From: Moniliella sp. 'wahieum'
Lineage: Eukaryota; Basidiomycota; Moniliellomycetes; Moniliellales; Moniliellaceae
Assembly (NCBI GenBank): GCA_003971905.1
Contig: RSEE01000086.1
Location: forward strand, 124,001-188,000
Length of the DNA stretch: 64,000 nt
Reading direction: 5' to 3'
In this document: positions 45,130-54,987 of the stretch, one piece after another
Position numbering within the stretch: the first letter of the stretch is position 1
Layout of the letters: each line of letters opens with the position of its first letter
Translations under genes and position numbers: made by a program
Notes under the pieces: model-generated
Database searches by the model: none
What the model saw: only the letters and a program-made list of their open reading frames with translations
Told to the model about the DNA's origin: nothing

Positions 45130-45793
45130 ATTTGGTTAGAAGAAACCGGCATCGTTGAACCCGCCGCAGGCAACGGGACTTTCCGCTATTCGGTCTCCTC
45201 GACGAAGAACAAAACTTTCGGATGGTATTAGATTCCCGCGGCCCGAACGCGTGAAAGGCTCCGCCACGTCAGGGCGCGTGTACCTGACGTCCTCCAATTC
45301 TGTGGCCCGGCTGAACGTCTAAGCTCCATTGATCTTCGTGGATACCACCCCCAAAAATTCCGCTCTCTCGGGAGGATAGGCCATTCTTCGCATCCAACGC
45401 CGGCCCCGGCTGTGGGCCGCGTCCAATTGACGCGGTTAACACAAGGGTCCTCAGTGGCCCCTGCCGTTTCCGATGCAATTCTCGAACAGATGTTACGCCC
45501 AGTGTCGGACATTGCAGTATGCTTCGCTGACAAAACATTCTCATTCGTATAGCATGGAAGATTTTGACAACGCCATGTTGCATGTGTTTGACAGAGTTAT
45601 GTCTGTGTTAAACAAAGCGGAGATATCGCTTAACCTCTGGACAAATCAGTGTTGTGGGGGTGGACGAAGCACTGTCCCAGTCCTTGGTCATCTGTGGTTC
45701 CGCGGGGAGGTGAGGCCGACTCAAACGCACCTGAATCATACTAAATGTTTGCGCTGGGGAGTCCTGACACCGTACCCAAGCTGCGGCACATGA
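45130..45793 (+). pseudogene. Reverse transcriptase remnant
   Basis: Spread over three frames: EETGIVEPAAGNGTFRYSVS matches the start of the finger region; LSSIDLRGYHPQ (about 45317-45352) is the catalytic-block A signature; MEDFDNAMLHVFDRVMSVLN followed by KAEISLNL and VPVLGHL matches the thumb/connection region. The YxDD block has decayed to a CFADKTFSF-like reading. Not functional. Confidence 0.75.
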
Positions 45794-46059
45794 CTGTGGC
45801 AGTACACACCCTGATTGCGTTTATATCCCTTCTATCATGCCGCGCCTTGCCATATGCCATCGGAATATAGGAGTCGCGCGCGCGAAAACCAGCATGGAAT
45901 GAAGAGAGTGGGCAAAGATGTGGGAACAAAGACACTACACAGTCACACAAGATGTGGGTCTTACAACCCTCGTCCGGCTGAACGATGCCCGATCTGATAC
46001 GCCTCAGAATTGGGGTGAGGTGCTGTTCTCCTTCTTTTAAAAGAAAGAGGACACTGCTC

Positions 46060-46380
46060 CACAGTCATGACGGTGTCCCGCACTGGAAGTGGTGCCGAAG
46101 GGAAATTACCATCGACGCATCGCGACGCCACGGCGCCCGCACGCGCGGTCTCAAACTGCGTCCCTGGCTTGCCAACGATCCGAACCTCACCCTGCAGAGT
46201 GATAACGGGGCCGTCACCGCTATTATACTTCATCACCATCCTGACGCGGCATCGGGCGACCACCTCGCCAAGACAGCTCTAACCCTCTTGCATATGGGCG
46301 CATACGAGAGGGGGAGATACAGCATGTTCCTGGAGCCAAGAATGCCCTCGCGGATTTTACGCTGCTCTGGCCGTCGACTG
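46060..46380 (+). pseudogene. RNase H and linker remnant of the Gypsy element
   Basis: MTVSRTGSGAEG resembles the start of retroelement RNase H. EIQHVPGAKNALADF (about 46313-46357) is the highly typical HVPGxxNxxAD linker between RNase H and integrase. Frames differ, so it is broken. Confidence 0.65.
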
Positions 46381-46599
46381 AGGTGGGGCTCGAGGCATCA
46401 GAACAAGATAGGCTGCGCTGGCGACTCGATATATCGCATGATCTTCCTCCAAGCATACCACGACTTAGAAGCCCACATCCATCAGGCGTGCAGGGCATTT
46501 CAGCAATGAGGGGGAGGTCGAGAGGCTCCAACGTCCGAAGCGGCACCGGCCACGGCGACGCTGCCCCAAAACATGCGACAAGGGGAAAGACTACCGCGA

Positions 46600-47560
46600 G
46601 TGGACTCACCGCACAGAAGTTCGCGCCTTATCCCACGAGATATGGTGTCGATAGTTCTTCCCGCTAATGGAACGGAAGCCTATCGGCCGCTTTACCCGAG
46701 CTTGCCAGGTTTGTGCCCCAAAGGCACTGCATCGTCCACCCCCGGACTCGGAAGGCGAGCGCGCGCCGGCAGGTGTTGGGCAGCACCTTTTTGTGGACCA
46801 CGCGCATGTTGGAGGGGACATTCAAAAAGCAGCGAGAAGATGTTCCTTGTCGTTGTGGACCAGGCCACCGGTTTCCTTCGAGCGGGTGCATGCGTGACCA
46901 AGTCAGCCGCACAGAAAACACAGGACTTCTCAACTCGCTCTGGTTCCGAAGTCAAGGTCCTCGCGCATTTTGTTGATGGCGGACAACGACGCTGTCTTCC
47001 ACTCGCATGGATTCATCAGCGCACTTGGTCAACGGGGGGTCCAGCTCCCGCATTCCTCGCCGTATCACCCCAAGGCAACGCTCTGGTTGAAGCAGCGGTC
47101 AAAAAGGCGCTTGAAAGCGGGTCTAGAAAAAGCGCTGCGTGTGACGAGCGGAACTCAATATTCCTCCGCCCAGCAGGGTGGCCGTTTCTGCTGGAATGGG
47201 TACTAGTATAGTGTACGCTACAACAGCAAAACTACCACGATGTCATTGTGCAGCCCCATGCGAAGGCTATGGTCGCATGCTCAACTCCCCCGCCGATATC
47301 GTTGGGGGGCGCTCGCCTCCAAGACATGCTGGACCCGGAAGGCCCTGCTCAGATAACCCGCAAGCGGCTCTTCTATCAGAACAGACACACACCCCAAGTA
47401 CTAGCAAATCCTTTTCCCGATAGGATCCGCGGTCACCGGTCAATCCGTTGCTACCTGCGCCGAATCATCACGTCACGACCTTATGTGGTGCGTTGGCAAG
47501 GCCCTCTTCAGGTGGCCGCGCGGGTGGGCCAGCTCTCAGCGACCGTCTCGCCGACCTAAA
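46600..47560 (+). pseudogene. Integrase remnant of the Gypsy element
   Basis: TRACQVCAPKALH is the HHCC-type zinc end with ACQVC. FVDHAHVGG and FLVVVDQATGFLRAGACVTK are the first Asp region; LMADNDAVFHSHGFISALGQ the second Asp; QLPHSSPYHPKA plus NALVEAAVKKALESG the Glu region. VVRWQGPLQVAARVGQLSAT near 47490-47545 resembles the C-terminal domain. Four or more frame changes. Confidence 0.8.
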
Positions 47561-47690
47561 CGGCGACACTGTCGCAGAAGCCCTGTACGGGAAATAACTC
47601 GAGCCAGTGCCTCAGGACACCATCGAGACTGACATCAGAGTTTTGGTTACATAGCTGAGGCTGTGATGGTGTCTTCTTGGAGGGGAGGTC

Positions 47691-47963
47691 TGTTCCGACG
47701 GTGACTGGCTTCACCGATCGCGGTGCACTTCCGGCCTCACTACTAGCTTCGAGGCTCCCCGGGATCCGAAGACTGTGATGCGCTCGTATACACCCCCAAG
47801 CCACAACGGCTGGTAGCCTTCTCCTGTAGCCCTCGCTCTCGTCCTGCTTTTTATACCACAAACGCCCCCTCTCCCCCGCAAACGACCACCGACGCTACTG
47901 TCCCAAATACTTCAGCATCCATTGCGGTCTCTCTATAGCCGGGTGGACCAGGATGTCGCTTCA
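47691..47963 (+). repeat. 3' LTR of degenerate Ty3/Gypsy element
   Basis: TGTTCCGACGGTGACTGG ... GATGTCGCTTCA, 273 bp, preceded by the polypurine GGAGGGGAGG. It contains a TTTTTATACCAC box near 47848 that could be a promoter. It is longer than the 5' copy because of an internal block at about 47780-47870. Confidence 0.8.
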
Positions 47964-48844
47964 TCACATCAGCGAGCAAGATGCGCACACACTGTCGAGA
48001 TTCAAACGCCCAGATATGGAAGCTGAACTAGATCATACTTTTGCGTCCAGGACCACGTCTAAATATAATTCAAGGTACTATTATAACGTCGGAGAAGACG
48101 CAAAAAGCCAACACACGATCACCAGTTGTCTGTATTACAAAAGGGGTTTGATCCTAGTTGCGTAGATCGAAGGGGATCCACTCTTTGAGAGGCAACCGGA
48201 GTGCACGTCTTGGCGTAGACACGCGAAGACACGACCCAGGCGATGGATTCAGGGGAGACAAGGGAGACAAGGGGAGAATATATGAGCTCATCGGACGAGT
48301 TCGGCCACCCGACCCGCCCCACTGCAGGACATTATTTCCTGTTCCCCTTTCCACTTATTCTATAAGCACAAACTCTCTATAGTGATCCACCTTTCGATCA
48401 GCTGGCTGACTTCTGTGCGAGACACGTCCTATGTAAGGGCGCCCTTGGCCCACTATAGGTCCATGTGGGCCCTACGGCATCTGATTTCGATCAGTTGACA
48501 GATCCTGATCCACCTCTCTCAGGTGTTCCCCCTTCATCATGCCTCAGTCCACAGTCTAATCCTTGTTCGTCTTCTTCCCACCAATATCTTTCGTCACTTT
48601 CAGGACCTGCAAAAGTTGTGTGAGAAGAATGCCTTGCGTCTTGCTGAGCTGCCGACCCCAGCGTACACCATGGACAACAGGGTGATCCTTGCTTCCCACG
48701 CGATGGAGGGTAATCCCAACACGAGAGTTGCTGCATATGGTTCCTCAGCGACATCGATATCATCCACATATTGTCGTGGCCCCTGGATACGCCCCAACTT
48801 GATACGTAGTGGAAGCTTAGTCCTGTGGGCCCAGGCAAGCAACC
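47964..48844. other. Island sequence without recognisable gene
   Basis: Short frames only. A minus-strand frame at 48600-48866 contains a YVDD string, but see the rejected list. No structural RNA seen. Confidence 0.45.
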
Positions 48845-49071
48845 ACTCGTTTTGTCCTATATTCAATATGCACGTCCTCCCTCAACAGGTGTCGCTAGCA
48901 TTCGGGGAGGAAGATATGCCGCTATCAAGGTAGAGAGGGCCGAAGATCTGTTGTAAGAAGCTCGCGCATCGGGCCTACACATGGTCCCCTTGCCCGACAA
49001 GCCAGAGGGCTGACTCCCCCTCGTCTCCGTCAGAGACAAGGTTGTCTTCGCCCGGGCAGCCACACCGTTAC
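48845..49071 (-). mobile_element. Inverted, truncated, diverged copy of LTR A
   Basis: Read on minus from 49071: TGTAACGGTGTGGCTGCCCGGGCGAAGACAACC..., closely matching the first 50 bases of solo LTR A. Further matches follow in order: CAGCCCTCTGGCTYGTCRGGCAAGGGGACCA, TGTAGGCCCGA, GCGCGAGCTTC, TAGGACAARACGAKTGGTYGCTTGCCT. After that the similarity is lost, so the 3' half is gone or replaced. Confidence 0.75.
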
Positions 49072-49527
49072 ACTAACCTGGGATAATGAAACGCAAAGGC
49101 AAAAAGACGAAGATCATCCTTATCGCACATATTCCTATACACCCCCACCCACCGTTGATTCCACTACATTTCCCCCGTCATCTTCCGCATGCTCCTAATC
49201 TCCTGCACCGCTAATACTCTTCTGCTTATATGGTGGTGAGAAACAGGAGGAAAGAAAACAGGATCAAAGAAAAAATCCAAATGAAAATGAAAATGAAATT
49301 AAATTGAATATATTTTAGCTCAAATTTCAAAGCTGCGGTAAGGTGCTTACCCCCCATTCCGCCTCTTCACTTGCATGGTTCTCTCTGTCTTCACAGACAT
49401 TTCTGTTTTGCCCCCATCCCGCCCACGCAGCCATGCACACCAAACCACCCAAACCTCAGCAGAATGCCTCGAATGACCCCGAGATTGATGCTTAGTTTTC
49501 GCCAGCCGAAACGCTCCGCATTTTTAC
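49072..49527. other. Island sequence without recognisable gene
   Basis: A-rich at 49240-49320 (GAAAATGAAAATGAAATTAAATTG). Nothing else seen. Confidence 0.5.
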
Positions 49528-49925
49528 TGTCATATGTAGGGCGCTGCGGACCCCGAGAAAAATATAAGTTCGGTCCCATGTTGTAGTTCAGGGAGGTATA
49601 AGCCCTTCATGGGCATCGCCAATCGAAGGCATGCTGGCATTAAATCCTGGCAGAACCTATAAGGTGTAGAGAAACGAAGGAGAGACATTCAATTTGTCGG
49701 GTGTGTGGCTTTCTGCGTGCGAAAAGGCTGCACCTCAGTCCCTCCGAAAGCGGAAGAGCACCGTGTGGGTATTTAGGTCGGCTGGATTCTTGTTGAAGGG
49801 GTTCAGGATTTAACGTTACTTCGTTACCGTTACTACAACCATCACTGGCGAGATAGACAATGGTATATAACTGAAGAACAAAAAAGCGCTATTACCTTAA
49901 CAGGTCACCGCGGCAACTGCGCGTT
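49528..49925 (+). repeat. Dispersed repeat family B, copy 2 (LTR-like)
   Basis: Begins TGTCATATGTAGGGCGCTGC and aligns piecewise to 39762-40110 (matches listed there). It is more AT-rich and more diverged, and its end is not determined. Confidence 0.6.
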
Positions 49926-50892
49926 ATGCAATGTTACTATACTATTCCGAAGATATCGAGACAGAGGTATATACTAAACAGGATGCAGGAGTTTTGTGGG
50001 AGGCGAGCAAGGCAGGGGCAGAAGTGGTGGAGATGCAATCGGGGGGAGGCAGCGCGGAGGCGCAAACAAGAAGGGGCGGAACAGAGACAGCGCGGGGCCG
50101 CCGCGCACAACAAGTTTTACAGAGAGGAAGAGATCGAAACGCAACCCACGTTCTCAAGGGGGCTCTGCCGCATTTCGCTGCCTCGTGCCGCAGACAATGG
50201 GTTCCAGCAATACTGCTTGGGTACAGTGTATGCTAATAAGCACCCGCCGATGGAGCTCATGCGACCTTGGCATGCCCCGTAGTGGATATCAGCAACATCG
50301 ATGCATAGCCTAGTAATACTGACTCTCTCTCACTATAGTCTAACGGGAATGCCATGTGCATGGATCAGATGTCTACGATATGTCGGGCTCTGTGTTTCGA
50401 GCTATCCACTGCAGAACTCGCAATTGTTTCGCCAGACATCATTCAATCCTGTCTCCATCACACTGCTTCGAATTCTATCCTCAGCTGCCACCGACAATTG
50501 GTTTCTTCACCATCCAGTAAAAGTCTTTCTAGAGAGGTCGGTTGACGCCCGAATTCTTATTCTGAAAATCTTGGGTGGTATGTGTTACGAAATTCAACAG
50601 TCTCTCTTGAGTGAGACAAAGTTATTGTTACACTGAGTACCCCCCTTCAGAAGTCCGCCATGCACAGTACCATACGACGGTCTAAATCTGCACCTGATTC
50701 TTTTTTTCGCCGCTTTTTCATAGGTCTTCTGTCTACCATGCACTGGCACTCACAATTTTCCCGGTAAGCAGACGGACGTGGTTCGAGAAATGATCGTTAC
50801 AGTATTGTCTCTGCAAAACACATGTCTATTATAGCGTCAAGTACAAAAACGTTCTCGAGAGTTGCTGTTGCGACATGGATATGGAAGCTAAG
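49926..50892. other. Island sequence without recognisable gene
   Basis: Overlapping frames at 49926-50313 and 50301-50636 without motifs. No RNA gene seen. Confidence 0.45.
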
Positions 50893-51730
50893 TGTTACGG
50901 GCCGCGTCGGATCGAAGATGGTCTGATCCAAGCTAAGGCCCGCCTGCTCTGCACATGCTCAGTCTAACCCAAGCCCAACCAAGTTCGACGATGGTTGGTT
51001 GAACCATGTACGGTGGCCCGAGTTGCCATGCGTACGCGCGGCAGTATAGTCGCCTCCCACCCAAGTCCAAAAAAAGTCGGTGGCCGAAACGAGGCCACCA
51101 AGTATTCAGTACCTTTGCGACGTCCGTCGCCCTATCACCACTTATTTTCCTTTCTCGGTCCCTCCTGCGGCGATCAACCCCTCTTTTGACGTGCCTTCCT
51201 TTCTACACCACATCTTGTGTCTGTTTCCTCTTTTGATTTAGCCTGTACCCTGGTTGGTGGGGGATCTTTTCCCCCACCCTCCATTCTCGTCCTTTCCCGC
51301 CTATCCTGTCCAACTCCTACCCGTTTTCCAGCCAATTGATCCAGTACAGGCAGCTTGCTCTTGTTAGCGTCCGACTTCTCTTCCGACCTCGTCCTCCAGC
51401 CATTCGTCAGTCCAGTCGCGCCGAGCCCTCCTTTGGTCGCGTCGATTTCCAGTCTCTATCCAGTCTCCGTTCAGGCAGTGTTTGTCCGCCGCTGCCTCAT
51501 CCCGTCCCTAAGTCCCGGAGGCTTCAGACACGTTACTACGGCCCAAGCCGGTGCAGACGCAGCCTTGCCACACGTGCAGCCGCCCCGCCAAATGCCTCTC
51601 CTCGTCCCTAGCTCCGCTCGGATTCACCAATCAGCCCAAGCCCGAAACTACTGTGAGTCGTCCTTCCATCTCCTAAGGGATTGTACCCCAAGAACCTGGG
51701 TGAGCCCCCTGGCGGGGCCCGCCCGTGACA
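50893..51730 (+). mobile_element. Solo LTR C (838 bp) with perfect target duplication CTAAG
   Basis: Starts TGTTACGGGCCGCG and ends GGGCCCGCCCGTGACA, so the ends are inverted (TGTYACGGGC). Flanked by CTAAG at 50888-50892 and again at 51731-51735. No internal region left. It contains a strong hairpin at 51256-51278 (9-bp stem, 5-base loop). The clean duplication shows it inserted by retroviral-type integration; frame remains such as 51355-51861 are not genes. Confidence 0.9.
51256..51278 (+). other. Perfect 9-bp hairpin within solo LTR C
   Basis: GGTGGGGGA, loop TCTTT, TCCCCCACC. Located about 360 bases into the LTR; could be an RNA-level signal of the parent element (R-region or polyadenylation structure), which is inference. 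Confidence 0.7.
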
Positions 51731-54700
51731 CTAAGTATACATATATGGGAAAACCTTTATGGAGACCTGCACTGGACCACTGCATTTTCGCCACCACACA
51801 CCTATTGGACAACATCTTTTCGTTTGAGATCCTGTGTTCATCACTTCAGTGCCCGCCATAGTGTCCACAAAATGTTTTGCTCTCGCCTCGGTGCTCATGA
51901 GAAGGCGGGCGCTGTTGATTTTAGTCATCCGGGTCCACCTGCTTGCGGCTACTTGTTTCGGTTACAGCACAACGGTACCATCACTACCTCCAACGACGGT
52001 TTGTGGGCCTTTTTGTCGTTCGGACAGCCGAAGTTATGTCACGGAGGGTAAAAACGGGACGGCCACACGGGCTGACCCCAAATCCGGTCTTAATGCTTTC
52101 CTTTTGAAGCCTCGGCTATGTAAAGTCTACACCGTGGATTTTATCTGGCGTCAATGAACCAGAAAAAAAAGGCAGTCAGCTTCTTTAGCTCCCTAATGGC
52201 TTCATCCTCCTACCGTTCCCCTCGTCTCCGGTTCATGAAACCCTACCCTCCTCGCTTGGATCCTCCTTGATCGATGATTCTCCTCCGCGATCCTCTACAG
52301 TGCCAGGTATTCGCCCATCTTCCTTCAGGATCCCGCGGGAGCCCAGTACATTTTTAGTCCAAAAGTTTCAGTTCCAGCTCTCCACAGTCCCAGCCCACAC
52401 AGGGGGGTCGTATATTCCCTTGCCTATAGCTCCTCTCTCCGAATACGAAGTCCGCAGGTACGCTATTACTCTCTCCAAAAAGCTGGCACCTATTACTAGT
52501 ACTTAGTCTTGCCATATACAGGGAGGAAACGCCTTTTCTTTAAGCCGACTCGGAGTAGGCCGCATGTTTTCCTCTAACCCCACTCGCATTTGCCACTACA
52601 GACCGACAGGAACGAACTGGCGTGAATCGACACAATGTCTTCCACCTAGGGACATCCGTTTGCCCCGAACCCCCGAGCGAGCCCCACACGTGAGAAATTA
52701 AAGCCCCCACAATAAATAGCGGCCACTTTCCCCCCCAAAGAAACTATTTTGCCCCCTTTTCTCTTCCTTTTGGTATTAGCAACCTTCAATCTCTCTCCTT
52801 TTCCCACGAAGGACGACGCTAGTGACTAGTGAGGATCCTCTGTAAGTTCCAGCTACAGTACACATGGTGAGAGTAGGTTGAATATGTCTGCTTCTCTCAC
52901 AGTATGTGTTTATAAACAAGGGTCATGTAAACTTGTTTTGGCTGTGCGTATATACCCCGCTGTTCTCGGGTTTATGTTGGTTTTATATTACTACCCCGCA
53001 ACGACTTTGTGCCGAGACACGTAGCTCATCGATGATCACCGGATAATCGGAGTATATGTACGGCACGTACGGCATGGGTGGCTAATTCAGATAAATCCGT
53101 CACCGGGGCACCATGGGCATCATGTCCTCCTTGGCTCTCTTGGTGATTTTGAAGCTTGAAGTCATTACAGACCTCAAACGGGGGAGGCTTTTCCTGTTTT
53201 TTGAGGGGGGTATATACCGGTCGGACCCAAGCTCTGAGGTATGCAAGGATGCATTGTGTGTGGCCTGCGTGAGTGTGGAGAGACCAAGTTCTAAGAGACC
53301 TTCGTTAACCGTACCATTTATTCGCATCAGAGCGGGTGAGGTGTGGCGCAAGTAGTACTGCGCGCTATACTCAGAATGGATCCGAGAGTGTTGCATGCTT
53401 TGAGTTGTGGAGTGAATAAAAATATGGCGGGTGACCGGTGACGCGTGACGTGTGATGCTAGTGACGTATTCGTGCGGGGATTGCACCGATTGTGCTGGGC
53501 GGTGCAAATGCCCGGCGATTTCGGAGAATCGCAGAGTAAAAGTCTCCTGCTCGATGATCGATGATCGATTACCAAAAGCTCCAGTAGTCTAACAGTGTTC
53601 TCACACTCTCCAATAGGCCACAACCTCCCGCTTTACTCCTACATGGGGAAGCGGAAGTAGCCCCAGTTGCTTGCACCGTTGAGGTTATATGACCTTCCCA
53701 GTACGTGAAGGTGTCAACGTCATGTGGACGGCCTCGAACGTGGGGCCCCAAACATTAGATATCTATATTTCCGAGATGTAACATGTAATGGCAACCGCAG
53801 CGCGAGAAGCCCATGCACGGATTTTTGTCGATCGAATATTGAGGCTCGGCGAACGAGAACCGAATAGGGCACCAACAGGTTTCATCCGTTGATACCCGAC
53901 AGGAGAACCGCACGACCCAGGGACTCTCTGGGGCACCTCGTGCCGATGCAATCAGTTGCATCATTACCGGTTACCAGTACTCAATAGCGGATCCCTATAC
54001 TCAACGTCTGCCAACGCTCAAGGGGGTACTACGTTTCCCCAAAGGCTGATCTCGCCACAATGATGAGGCATTTGTCGTACAACTATCGGGGATCTGCGCT
54101 CGGCACACTACAGCACACGAAGTATAACAAGGTGAGACACATCAGTATAGAATAGTGGTCTGTGCACGATTCACAGTGGGGTGTTTACTAGATTACCCGT
54201 TCCGCCGAGAAGTATAGAGCCACTGCCGGCGAACAAGTGGCGTGGGTCATGGTTTTTGCATCCAGCTGTTGTCCACACTTGATATATGCATGAACTGAGT
54301 GCGCTGAGTGTTGAGTATACGTTGAAGGTTGGGTGCTGAGTCTCTCCTCCATCCAGGGGGATGGCAAGCGGGTGTATACCCTTGCATACGTTTTGGTTGT
54401 TAGTTGCCCGTGCATACCTCGTGCCGCCTGGGCTGAGCGCCAAGCTTGGCCCTACACTGGCCTTGCCTGGCCCCATCGATCATCGATCGAATCATCAGAC
54501 TTACAGCTTACCGGCGTACCGGCTTACCGGCTGAGCTCTGCTACGTACGCCCTGTACAAACGTACGCTACGGACCTATAGCGCACCCTTTTCTCCACACG
54601 CCACACCCCCCCCACAAAACGCCGCTCGTGCCCCACCAGTGGTCCAGTGCTCTAGTGCTCCAGCTGCCACAGTGCCCCCACCCAGCCGAGGCGGGTCTTC

Positions 54701-54800
54701 GCTTCGCCGCCGCTCGCATTTGCAGTCTCCGTCGATCGTCGATCATGGATCACCGGTCTCATCATTCGGTTGCTCGTACTATAGCACACTACACGAGAAA
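51731..54800. other. Right part of the island, no gene recognised
   Basis: No family motif in any frame. Palindromic words recur: ATCGATGATCACCGG at about 53028, GGTGACCGGTGACGCGTGACG at about 53431, CTCGATGATCGATGATCGATTACC at about 53551, CCATCGATCATCGATCG at about 54473 and GTCGATCGTCGATCATGGATCACCGG at about 54730. CT-rich DNA at 51200-51600 and 52160-52260. Confidence 0.5.
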
Positions 54801-54987
54801 ATGCACGTACAATAGTGGTACACTTGCTATATATACCCACATCCCTCGCTTGCAGTATATAGTGGATTCAAATTGTGGTAAGCCACTCCATTTCCAGAGC
54901 CACACTCTCTTTTGCCGCAGCTTTGTCGGACAACCAACATCTCTCCCAGCCGTAATCTCAACCTCTTTTCTTCTCTCCACCGCCGCC
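54801..54987 (+). promoter_or_regulatory. Carboxylesterase core promoter
   Basis: Two TATA-like boxes, TATATATACCC at about 54829 and GTATATAGTGG at about 54856, lie about 130-160 bases before the ATG, followed by a pyrimidine-rich leader (CCTCTTTTCTTCTCTCCACC) immediately upstream of GCCGCCATGG, a strong start context. Confidence 0.55.

Larger units (their letters stand above)
43003..47963 (+). mobile_element. Near-full-length, decayed Ty3/Gypsy LTR retrotransposon
   Basis: Two related TG...CA repeats bracket 4.5 kb that carries, in Ty3/Gypsy order, a possible gag frame (43275-43871), a retropepsin motif DSGASVNVIA (about 44450-44480), reverse transcriptase pieces (about 45130-45790), an RNase H-to-linker motif (about 46070-46370) and an integrase core (about 46670-47200). 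A purine-rich GGAGGGGAGG directly before the 3' LTR (about 47680-47690) is a good polypurine tract. All domains are frame-broken and the LTRs differ clearly, so it is an old, inactive copy. No flanking target duplication is visible (CTCGC before, TCACA after). Confidence 0.85.

Noticed and set aside
43003-47963. Copia-type assignment of the retroelement
   Set aside because: RT and RNase H precede integrase and an HVPG linker is present, which is the Ty3/Gypsy order.
48600-48866. Minus-strand ORF containing a YVDD string, suggesting reverse transcriptase
   Set aside because: The residues around YVDD do not match any reverse-transcriptase block, the frame overlaps the edge of a diverged LTR copy, and no neighbouring RT motif is present.
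51355-51861. 168-codon plus-strand ORF as a possible gene
   Set aside because: It runs across the end of the solo LTR and its target duplication, so it is a chance frame.
36010-54987. tRNA or rRNA genes in the island
   Set aside because: I looked for tRNA-like cloverleaf arms and conserved A/B boxes by eye and for rRNA-like stretches and found none convincing; a covariance-model scan would be decisive.
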